A stretch of 64,000 nt of DNA from Zeugodacus cucurbitae (taxonomy: Eukaryota > Arthropoda > Insecta > Diptera > Tephritidae), in contig NC_071668.1 in NCBI RefSeq assembly GCF_028554725.1, forward strand, positions 26,142,501-26,206,500. Reading direction: 5' to 3'. Each line of letters begins with the position of its first letter. The stretch's first letter is position 1. The translations under genes and the position numbers were made by a program. Below, in pieces: positions 1 through 8,416 of this stretch. A model generated the notes under the pieces. The model was given only the letters and a program-made list of their open reading frames with translations, ran no database searches and was not told the origin of the DNA.

Positions 1-215
1 GTCTATTACATCTGGTATTTGGTTAATATCCGTTGGCCAGTTTCTTTGTGTTCTAGTTGGTATAAGCTCACATACCGTTTCCTAAACTGCCTGGAATAAA
101 TCTCGCTCAGTCTTCGCATTAAAGTCGACTCCCATTTTTTATATTTTTCAAGGGGGATATTGTGCTTCGGCGACCAATATATTGCAATAATTGATAGGGG
201 TTGACTCAATGTTTA
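1..215 (-). pseudogene. Jockey-clade endonuclease relic, cut by the window edge
   Basis: Read on the minus strand, this stretch gives pieces of the endonuclease domain of a jockey-type non-LTR retrotransposon, spread over two frames. PLSIIAIYWSPKHNIPLEKY resembles the start of the catalytic core. GVDFNAK corresponds to the GGDFNAKH motif. WPTDINQIPDVID corresponds to the PNKIPDVIDFF motif near the end of the domain. The pieces occur in the family order, but a frame change separates the first from the second, so the copy is dead. The rest of the element would lie left of position 1. The assignment rests on motif recognition only. Confidence 0.6.
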
Positions 216-2170
216 TAATGAAATAGTTATTTCGTATTGTGATTGATTATAATTAGGCACCCATGGCGAGTATTTTGTTCTTTAAGCTTTTGATTTTCAG
301 CTTGGTGGCGTCATTGTGTTAATGCTTTCAATTTTTGTTTTAACTCATTCATTTCAGAAATTAATTTTATAGGAATTTATATGCTAAATAAATTATTTGG
401 ATTTCCGACGACAATTTTCAGAAAGGATTTCGATACTACAACTAATGGCAACTCTGTCTTTGCAATAGTTATGCCAAATAAAAAATTTGAAATATACTTT
501 TAGGTATGCTTTTTTAACTTAATTAGTAATACATTTGATCTCTGTTTTACACGGTCTTTTTGTACACTTCCCAATTACCATTATTACACAGTATGGAAAA
601 CCAGTAAGTGTGGCTTTGAAATATGGAAGTGTGGGACATAAAAATGGCAAAAATTCTTAATTTTTCAGGATTTCAAGCTTGCGCAACCTCTAAACCTTTT
701 TTGATTGACCCAAAACTTTGTATATACTAGTTTTTTGGCTATTCTCAAATTTCTAGGGGGTGCGATCGAGAATCGGAATACTTTGGAAAATAAGGGCCAC
801 CCTAATGTACAATATAACACCAGAAAAGTCTATAACAACAACAACAGTGTAAATTCTCACTGTACGAATAGATAGATTTTCATGTAAAATTGGATCTTTT
901 TACAAGTTTTCTATTTTTTGCACGATTTTTTTTCTCAAATTGGTCCCAATAGTGAGTTATATAAAATTTGATTTTTTTTGCACGTTTTTTTTTACACGAG
1001 TAATTTACTGTCCCAGTTAAGCGTGCAAAAAGAAGATCAACTGTATATGTATTATATAATATCAACTTTTACTTCTGTGAAGTGTGCTTATTATTTTTTA
1101 GGGTTGACTCAGGTTTGATTTGTAAAAATTCGTTATCGACATCATCTATGTATATATTTCTTTGATACGCCTTAACTAACTTACTAAATTTATTGTGAAC
1201 TTGTGGCAATTAAAAAAGTAACATCTGCTTTTAATATTATTAGATTCTCGCGAAAGGCAACTAAACGTTCTATATCAGCTTTGAGTAATATATAACTACA
1301 ATAATCTATTAAGTAAGAGAAGCGATAACAAAATAATTTTAAATTTAATACTCTGAGCGATTTGTTGATGAAAATCAAAAAGTGAACATGATAATTAGCA
1401 AAAGCGATATACATCGTCATGAGCATATGATCGTACGTGAGTAAGTGATTAAACGAGTTATATACAATCAAACCTCTATTGAACCGACACTCACCGTCGA
1501 ACGATTTTTGTCCGCCTAAGAGAAGGTCATTTGGTCTAAAAATTTAACTTAGTGCATTAGTGCATGCAAAATTAGAATGTCAAAAACACGCTTATCAAGA
1601 TATTTACTAATAATTAAGTAATGGAAATTTCTTTTCGAAATGATAACTTATATATAATCTATAATCTCCCAATTTTTCCAATGCGTATGCCTCGGTTATA
1701 TTCTGTGCCAGTAGATCTTTTCAATTGAATATACCATTTTTGTCCGCAGCCACTGGTTAGGATATGTAGATTTTCCAAACCAACCCAATAGTTTTTCACT
1801 AAGTCCCCAAATCCTTCCCTATAATCATGCCAATCTCTAATACAATTTATTGACTTATGTAAATACTTATATATACTTGAGAAACCTCAATATTAGGTTA
1901 TTAACAACGGAACATGCGAAGGTAGACTATTGGACTGTGAAATTGATTTGTCAGGCGGCAACGCAACTCGTGGTTTTTCTCCCTTTGGAAGTCTGTGCCT
2001 TATAACCTTTTCGCATAGTCAAATTAATTTAATACATAAAGATTATAATTGAGAAACCAGTGAGAACCACTCGATTAACAAACAGCTGTTATAGATTTTG
2101 TTTTTGCTGTTCATAAGAAGATGGTAAGTGCCATCAGCTGATTGCTATTTTATCAATAAACACAGCCAAG
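216..2170. other. AT-rich non-coding spacer
   Basis: No gene is supported here. The open frames are short and of low complexity. At about 895-1040 a poly-T run followed by GCACG recurs several times, which suggests an unassigned old repeat. The stretch at 541-830 also has a repeat-like texture, but I cannot define its ends. Confidence 0.6.
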
Positions 2171-2351
2171 GGAGGATGGGGTCATATGTAGAAGTTCACG
2201 TAAGTGAGGAAAGTTTCTGACTGCCATTCAGTTGGGAGTGGCCAGGAACGATTCTTTTACATGTGGCTCAAGCAGCTCACAACTTCCGGTCTTAGACCAA
2301 GTATCCTCTGGGTATCCAACAGACATCCGTCTGGAAGCGAGCTAAAGTGAG
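2171..2351 (+). ncRNA. Candidate HDV-like self-cleaving ribozyme, RTE copy A
   Basis: The fold was found by hand and matches the nested double pseudoknot of hepatitis delta virus ribozymes. P1 pairs 2171-2177 (GGAGGAT) with 2303-2309 (ATCCTCT); its first pair is the G-U wobble usual at the cleavage site. P2 pairs 2276-2280 (CTCAC) with 2347-2351 (GTGAG). P3 pairs 2282-2284 (ACT) with 2300-2302 (AGT), directly before P1'. L3 starts TCC, and its CC can pair with the GG at 2310-2311 (P1.1). P4 is CAGAC/GTCTG at 2320-2333. J4/2 ends C-TAAA, with the candidate catalytic C at 2342. J1/2 is unusually long (98 nt) but closes with an 8-bp helix, 2183-2190 with 2258-2265. Copy A has two mismatches in the lower part of P4 that B and C do not have. 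Cleavage would free the exact 5' end of the element RNA. Confidence 0.75.
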
Positions 2352-2441
2352 AAGGCGAATCCCGCTTATGCGGTTGTGCGTAGGGCTTGGGACCCACCAC
2401 ATAAAAACGAATAACCGGTGAATAAGAAACACAGGCCTCGG

Positions 2442-5408
2442 ATGAGAAACCCCCCTTTTGATGACGACCACGGCAAACGTATAAAGGACTATGATTTAAG
2501 GGCATGCACCTGGAATGTCCGGACCCTTAACTGGGAAGGTGCCTCTGCCCAGCTGGTTGATGTCCTCGTAAGAGTAAAGGCTGACATCACCGCAATCCAA
2601 GAAATGCGATGGACGGGACAAGGACGGAAGAAGGTGGGTCCTTGTGACATCTACTACAGCGGCCATATAAAGGAGCGCAAATTCGGTGTGGGATTCGTGG
2701 TGGGAGAGAGACTCCGTCGTCGAGTCCTGGCATTCACTCCGGTGGATGAACGTCTAGCCACAATCCGCATCAAAGCGAGGTTCTTCAACATATCGCTGAT
2801 TTGCGCCCACGCCCCGACGGAAGAGAAGGACGATGTGACCAAAGATACCTTCTATGAGCGCCTAGAACGTACCTATGAGCGCTGCCCCCGCCACGATGTC
2901 AAAATCGTGCTTGGCGATTTCAACGCTAGGGTGGGTAAAGAAGGTGTCTTTGGCACAACAGTCGGAAAATTCAGCCTCCATGACGAAACATCACCAAACG
3001 GTCTGAGGCTGATCGACTTCGCCGGGGCCCGAAATATGGTCATCTGTAGCACTAGATTCCAGCATAAGAAAATCCATCAAGCTACTTGGCTGTCCCCGGA
3101 TCGAATCACTCGCAACCAGATCGATCATGTTGTGATAGATGGACGACATGTCTCCAGTGTTTTTGATGTGCGTACGCTTCGTGGTCCCAACATCGACTCG
3201 GACCACTATCTTGTAGCAGCTAAGATACGCACCCGCCTCTGTGTAGAAAAGCGCACACGTCAACAAACACAAGGAAGGTTCGACATCGAGAAGCTGCAAT
3301 CACAACCGACAGCCGAACGATTTTCTACTCGACTTGCACTCCTGCTCTCTGAGAGCACTCATCAGCATCTCGGTATAAGGGAGCTGTGGGACGGCATATC
3401 AAACTCCTTACGTACAGCTGCAACCGAAACCATTGGCTTTCGGAAAAGCCAAAAAAACAGCTGGTATGATGAGGATTGTCGTCTCGTAGTGGAGAGAAAA
3501 CAGACTGCCTACCTCGCAATGTTGCGATCGACCGCAATACGAGCGGGATGGGAAAGATACCGAGAGCTGAAGAGGGAAGCGAGACGCATTTGCAGAAAAA
3601 GAAAGAAAGAGGCAGAAATGCGTGAGTATGAAGAGCTTGACAAGCTGGCCGACAGGGGTAATGCTCGAAAATTTTACGAAAAGATCCGGCGACTAACTGA
3701 AGGTTTCAAGACCGGAGCACACTCCTGTAGGACCCCCAGCGGTGATCTAGTGGTTGATGACCAGAGTATACTGTGTTTGTGGAGGGAACACTTCTCCAGC
3801 CTGCTGAATGGCAGTGAAAGTACAACACCAGGAGATGGCGAACCCGATTCCCCAATCGACGACGATGGAACAGATGTTCCATTGCCCGACCGTGAAGAAA
3901 TTAGAATAGCAATTACCCGCTTGAAGAACAACAAGGCGGCGGGGGCCGATGGATTGCCGGCCGAGCTATTCAAATACGGCGGCGAAGAGCTGATAAGGTG
4001 CATGCATCAGCTTCTTTGCGAAATATGGTCGGAAGAAAGCATGCCCGACGATTGGAATCTCAGTGTACTCTGCCCAATCCACAAAAAGGGAGACCCCACA
4101 ATCTGCGCCAACTATCGTGGGATAAGCCTCCTTAACATCGCTTATAAGGTTCTATCGAGCGTACTGTGTGAAAGACTAAAGCCCACCGTCAACAAACTGA
4201 TTGGACCTTATCAGTGTGGCTTTAGACCTGGAAAATCAACAACTGACCAGATATTCACCATGCGCCAAATCTTGGAGAAGACCCGTGAAAAAAGGATCGA
4301 CACACACCATCTATTTGTCGACTTTAAAGCTGCTTTCGACAGCACGAAAAGGAGCTGCCTTTATGCCGCGATGTCTGAATTTGGTATCCCCGCAAAACTA
4401 ATACGGCTGTGTAAGTTGACGTTGAGCAACACCAAAAGCTCCGTCAGGATCGGGAAGGACCTCTCCGAGCCGTTCGATACCAAACGAGGTTTCAGACAAG
4501 GTGACTCGCTATCGTGCGACTTCTTTAACTTGATGCTGGAGAAAATTATAAGAGCTGCAGAGCTAAATAGAGATGGTACAATCTTCTACAAGAGTGTACA
4601 GCTCCTGGCGTTCGCCGATGATATTGATATCATCGGAAACAACACCCGCGCCGTTAGTTCTGCTTTTTCCCGCCTGGATAAGGAAGCGAAGCGAATGGGT
4701 CTGGTGGTGAACGAGGACAAGACGAAATATCTCCTGTCATCAAACAAACAGTCAGCGCATTCGCGTCTTGGCTCCCACGTCACTGTTGACAGTCATAACT
4801 TTGAAGTTGTAGATAATTTCGTATACCTAGGAACCAACATTAACACCGATAATAATGTCAGCCTTGAAATCCAACGCAGAATCACTCTTGCCAACAGGTG
4901 CTACTATGGACTGAGTAGGCAATTGAAAAGTAAAGTCCTCTCTCGACGAACAAAAACTAAACTCTACAAGTCCCTCATCATTCCCGTCCTACTTTACGGT
5001 GCAGAAGCGTGGACGATGTCAACATCCGATGAGACGGCACTAGGAGTTTTCGAGAGAAAGGTTTTGCGGAAGATTTACGGTCCCTTAAACATTGGCAACG
5101 GCGAATACCGCAGAAGATGGAATGATGAGCTGTATGTGTTGTTCGACGACATAGACATAGTCCAGCGAATAAAACGACAGCGGCTACGCTGGCTGGGTCA
5201 TGTTGTGCGAATGGATGAAAGTGCCCCAGCTCTGAAAGTTTTCGATGCAGTACCCGCTGGTGGAAGCCGAGGAAGAGGGAGACCTCCACTCCGGTGGAAG
5301 GACCAGGTGGAGAAGGACCTGTCTTCATTTGGTATTACCAATTGGCGCCAAACCGCCAAAAGGAGAGATGCGTGGCGCACTGTTGTGGACTCGGCTATAA
5401 CCGCGTAA
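2442..5408 (+). CDS. RTE endonuclease-reverse transcriptase polyprotein (copy A)
   Basis: Product: an enzyme that nicks target DNA and primes reverse transcription of the element RNA at the nick. Numbering follows the frame opened at 2418. Endonuclease motifs lie at residues 31-270: TWNVRTL (N33), IQEMRW (E62), HAP (H131), GDFNAR (D167, N169), DHVV (236-239) and SDH (261-263). Reverse transcriptase follows: NNKAAGADGLPAELF (504-518), FVDFKAAFDS with Asp 635 and 641, GFRQGDSLS, and the catalytic box FADD at 732-735. A conserved C-terminal LRWLGHVVRMDE block lies at 923-934. No zinc knuckle is seen. The frame has no stop or shift. The ancestral start codon (ATG in copies B and C) is GTG at 2418 here, so I place the start at the next Met, 2442, eight codons on. 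Copy D has YADD where this copy has FADD. Function is plausible but unproven. Confidence 0.88.
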   Translation: MRNPPFDDDHGKRIKDYDLRACTWNVRTLNWEGASAQLVDVLVRVKADITAIQEMRWTGQGRKKVGPCDIYYSGHIKERKFGVGFVVGERLRRRVLAFTPVDERLATIRIKARFFNISLICAHAPTEEKDDVTKDTFYERLERTYERCPRHDVKIVLGDFNARVGKEGVFGTTVGKFSLHDETSPNGLRLIDFAGARNMVICSTRFQHKKIHQATWLSPDRITRNQIDHVVIDGRHVSSVFDVRTLRGPNIDSDHYLVAAKIRTRLCVEKRTRQQTQGRFDIEKLQSQPTAERFSTRLALLLSESTHQHLGIRELWDGISNSLRTAATETIGFRKSQKNSWYDEDCRLVVERKQTAYLAMLRSTAIRAGWERYRELKREARRICRKRKKEAEMREYEELDKLADRGNARKFYEKIRRLTEGFKTGAHSCRTPSGDLVVDDQSILCLWREHFSSLLNGSESTTPGDGEPDSPIDDDGTDVPLPDREEIRIAITRLKNNKAAGADGLPAELFKYGGEELIRCMHQLLCEIWSEESMPDDWNLSVLCPIHKKGDPTICANYRGISLLNIAYKVLSSVLCERLKPTVNKLIGPYQCGFRPGKSTTDQIFTMRQILEKTREKRIDTHHLFVDFKAAFDSTKRSCLYAAMSEFGIPAKLIRLCKLTLSNTKSSVRIGKDLSEPFDTKRGFRQGDSLSCDFFNLMLEKIIRAAELNRDGTIFYKSVQLLAFADDIDIIGNNTRAVSSAFSRLDKEAKRMGLVVNEDKTKYLLSSNKQSAHSRLGSHVTVDSHNFEVVDNFVYLGTNINTDNNVSLEIQRRITLANRCYYGLSRQLKSKVLSRRTKTKLYKSLIIPVLLYGAEAWTMSTSDETALGVFERKVLRKIYGPLNIGNGEYRRRWNDELYVLFDDIDIVQRIKRQRLRWLGHVVRMDESAPALKVFDAVPAGGSRGRGRPPLRWKDQVEKDLSSFGITNWRQTAKRRDAWRTVVDSAITA

Positions 5409-5414
5409 GCGGTT
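5399..5414 (+). promoter_or_regulatory. 3' hairpin with the stop codon in its loop (copy A)
   Basis: AACCGC and GCGGTT form a perfect 6-bp stem closed by the tetraloop GTAA (GNRA type). The stop codon TAA (5406-5408) lies inside the loop. A similar hairpin is kept in copies B, C, D and the 62794 fragment, some with wobble pairs. It sits about 20 bases before the element tail, where RTE-type reverse transcriptases are expected to recognise their RNA. That role is inference. Confidence 0.6.
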
Positions 5415-5525
5415 TCTACGCCAGTTAAGAAGAAGATCTATTAATTTTATCTATTTAATTCTATCTATTATACTCTGAGCAACATGTAGCAACGGTATAA
5501 AACACATATCACAAATACCGACATA

Positions 5526-6128
5526 CTGTGGATCTTCTCTAACTCGAATCACGATATTCCACAAAAAAACTTCAAGTTAGAGAGACTTCGAGTTATAGAA
5601 ATGTTCATTAAAACATACATTTTTCAAAAAGCTGTAAAATATAGATTTATACACTGTTCTATTTATTTACTTCGCAACAAGTTGTATTTAAATACATTAA
5701 AAGATGTATTCTGTAATTTTGTTTGTTGCAGTTTGCTATTCTTTGGCTCTTGACGTTTATATCTCATGCCTTTCATGCCTTTGTTACATGATTTAGGAAA
5801 TCTACTCGTATAAGTATAAAATCATATTTTCTGTTTGCCCCATACGATATAGAAAGACTCTTTTAAAATTGTTCCCTGATAGTAAAATTTTAAATTTTGT
5901 ATTAACCCCTGGTCGAAAAGTTCGATTTATTGAAGGAAATTTGTATGAAATTTTACTTCTATTGCCACTTCAAGAGTTCGAGTTATGGAGAGCTTCGAGA
6001 TATAGAAGGTTCGAGTTATGGAAGGGAATTTGTATGAAATTTAACTTCTAAACGCTATTGCCAATTCAAGTGTTCGAGTTATAGAGATCTTCGACTTATA
6101 GAAGGTTCGAGTTATGGAAGTTCCACTG
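5526..6128. mobile_element. Short Tc1/mariner-type inverted-repeat element (MITE)
   Basis: The left end CTGTGGATCTTC and the reverse complement of the right end CAGTGGAACTTC agree at 19 of 23 positions over the terminal stretch reaching TAACTCGAA. Each end is flanked by TA (5524-5525 and 6129-6130), the target duplication of the Tc1/mariner superfamily. No transposase is encoded in its 603 bp, so it would move only with help. The right part holds two tandem units (5935-6024 and 6025-6120) built from the same TTCGAGTTAT motif found in the ends. Confidence 0.7.
5935..6120. repeat. Two-unit tandem repeat inside the MITE
   Basis: Two units of about 90 and 96 bp start with GGAA(A)TTTGTATGAAATTT and end with GGTTCGAGTTATGGAAG. 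The second unit has a few extra bases near CTTCTAAACG. Both contain further degenerate copies of the terminal motif TTCGAGTTAT, so the end sequence appears to have multiplied inward. Confidence 0.8.
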
Positions 6129-6130
6129 TA

Positions 6131-7664
6131 TTTGTATCAGGAACTTGCTTAGTAAATAGACTCATCATGGTCGCTTATAATTGTAGAAACTTTTCCATTT
6201 GAAATCAAATGCATTTGAAAATACATTGCGCAGATAAATTCCATCTAATTTACAACATAGTTTAGCGACTGTAATTATTTGGCGTCTATTGTGTTTACAA
6301 TCGCCTGCAGCGTTGATTGCCACTGCCTGCCACACGAAACACTCGTCCAACAACTTGTAGGCATTCCAAGGAAAATATATGTTCAGCAGATGTTGGCTGC
6401 TGGTTTTTGGCTTCTAATTCAATTTACAACTTTGCAGTTTAGCCGTGGCAAAAGAAGACGAACGAACGAAAGAAAGTACGAGCAAACGCCTGACTTCCAA
6501 TGAGCAATGTGCAACCTGCGGCGAAAGGGAACAACAACACTAACACGTGCAGCGAAAAGTTTCTTGGCTTTGAGGTAACGTCAGCCAGCAAGCCAGCACT
6601 CGCAGACTCACTCTGTCAGTTAGTCAGCCAAAATGCGACGCTTGGCATTGCAACTTTAATTAGTTGTTGCTACAACGCGGTGTCGGTGTGATATGTGTTT
6701 TGTTGTTGTTGTTGTTGTTTTTAACGCCAGTTGTTAGCGGTCGGCAGCTCGCCAAACTGCCTGGTCTAAGCGAAGTGAAACGGAGCATTTCAACGGCACT
6801 TAATGCAATTCAATTTAGCTGAAATAATTTCAACTCGAAACTTTGTGTATGAAAGACCGAACAACCGAAAACCGAAATGGAAACTTGCCGAAAACTTAAA
6901 ATGAAATAATCACAAAACATCATTTAGGCGCCAAAAAAAGGGGTTGATAAGTGTGCGTACGAGTATACTGGTGGCAGCGAGAGGTGTGAGTTGGATTGTT
7001 GAAAAAGTTCTGCCGTACAGGCTGGGAGATACAGACGTTCTTTAAAAGAGAGCTAAAAGAGAAATAAAAGTGAGGGTGAGGGTGAGGGTGAGGAAGAGAG
7101 AGAAGATTGTATTAAAACAGCATTCTTTAGAACGCCTTGAATTAAGTTTTCAACAATTACTGTTATAACCTTGTTAGAATTAGCTGGCTGGTAGATCTAT
7201 TCCTGTCCTGGCAAAGTGATATATTTACACAATCGTTTCTTTCCGACCAAAATTATTACACTGATATGCAGAAAGTTTTTTTTATATTTGCAATCTGTGA
7301 CGTTGGGTTATTCAACAAAAGAGGAAAGTAGAATTTGACTCCTGTTCGAAAAGAAGAAGGTTCAATCCTTCTCGAATTTTTAAGAATTTTATACAGGTGC
7401 TACGTTTTTGAAAATTTGAGTGCCGGTTTACATTTTTGGAAAATTAAAGTACACTTTCCAAATCAGGTTTATTCAGAAATATTCCAAAAACTCAGAAATA
7501 ATAACCTCAAAGTACAAATAATCTAAACTAAGTCAGAAGGAATCAAATCTGGGTAACCAGTCTGACGTTCCGGGATCGTTTTTCCGTGCGTAAATGCTAA
7601 GCCCTCCATCTTTACGACTCTTTTACAGTCTGGAACATTCTATCTGATAGCTTTTATCATTTTA
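6131..7664. other. Non-coding spacer
   Basis: No gene is recognised. It holds a TTG run near 6702-6718, a GAGGGT repeat at 7073-7093, and short open frames without family features. Confidence 0.6.
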
Positions 7665-8062
7665 TTCCAGAGTCTTGGACTTTGATTACCACTTCTGGGT
7701 AGCCAAAAGACATCCGTTTGGAGGCGCGGTAGAGTGAGAAAGCGAAGTCCGTTTCTGCGATGGTGCGCACATTTGGGACCCAGCACATAAAAAAACCTCC
7801 CAAATAAAAGACCAATCAGAGCCTCGGATGAGATACCACACTCCTGCGACTCCTGCAAACGTTTTAAGGATCACGGTTTGAGGGCATGAATGTTCCATAA
7901 TTGGAAAGGTGCCTCTGCCAACTGGTTGATGTCCTCATACAACTAAAGACTAACATCACCGCAATCCAAGAAGTGCGATGGACGGGACAAGAATGGAAGT
8001 AGGTGGGTGCTTGTGACATCTACTACAGCGGCCATATAAAGGAGCGCAAATTTGGTGGTTGA
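7665..8062 (+). mobile_element. RTE fragment G: old 5' UTR and start of the endonuclease
   Basis: From about GAGTCTTGGAC to GCAAATTTGGTGG the sequence follows the 5' UTR and first roughly 90 codons of the RTE, including degraded versions of the TWNVRTL and IQEMRW regions. Part of the ribozyme is still readable (GGGTAGCC, then AGACATCCGTTTGG), but P1' is lost. Stops and small indels show that it is dead and older than copies A-D. It lies just upstream of copy B in the same orientation. Confidence 0.8.
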
Positions 8063-8154
8063 TTTCACGGAGAGTCTTTTGAGAACAATGTAGAAATATC
8101 TCAAAACGTTTTAAAAACTTATTTTAAGAAAAACATTGCTGAGCTTTAAATACC

Positions 8155-8168
8155 ACATACATTCACCT
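8155..8168. repeat. Left target-site duplication of RTE copy B
   Basis: ACATACATTCACCT is repeated exactly at 11213-11226. One extra A (8169) stands between it and the element. Confidence 0.9.
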
Positions 8169-8169
8169 A

Positions 8170-8350
8170 GGAGGATGGGATCATGTGTAGAAGTTCACGC
8201 AAGTGAGGAAAGTTTTTGTTTGTCATTCACTTGGGAGTGGCCAGAAACGATTCTTCTCTACATGGTTCAAGCAGCTCACGACTTCCGGTTTTAGACCAAG
8301 TATCCTCTGGGTAGCCAACAGACAGCCGTTTGAAGGCGAGCTAAAGTGAG
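8170..8350 (+). ncRNA. Candidate HDV-like ribozyme, RTE copy B
   Basis: Same fold as in copy A. P1 pairs 8170-8176 with 8302-8308, G-U first. P2 is 8275-8279 with 8346-8350. P3 is 8281-8283 with 8299-8301. The candidate catalytic C is 8341, followed by TAAA. Changes relative to copy A keep pairing: L3 uses GGTT/GACC with a wobble, and P4 is CAGAC/GTTTG with a wobble plus a lower GCC/GGC helix. J1/2 is again 98 nt. All core elements look intact. Confidence 0.75.
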
Positions 8351-8416
8351 AAGGCGAAGCCCGCTTATGCGGTTGTGCGTAGGGTTGGGGACCCACCACA
8401 TAAAAACGAAGTACTA

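Larger units (their letters stand above)
2171..5436 (+). mobile_element. RTE-clade non-LTR retrotransposon, copy A (full length)
   Basis: This 3.27 kb element has a 5' UTR that begins with a ribozyme fold, a single open frame for endonuclease plus reverse transcriptase, a 3' hairpin at the stop codon, and a short AAG-repeat tail (ends TTAAGAAGAAGA). The 5' boundary GGAGGATGG is the same in copies B and C, where target duplications mark it independently. No clean target duplication is visible around copy A; only a displaced 8-base match (ATTTTATC) is shared by the two flanks. A single-frame APE-RT layout with a simple-repeat tail and no long poly-A is typical of the RTE clade. Annotated relatives of this protein are often labelled craniofacial development protein 2-like. 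Confidence 0.9.

Noticed and set aside
2654..3299. Long antisense open frames inside the RTE copies
   Set aside because: They are shadows of the codon usage of the RTE frame and recur in every copy.
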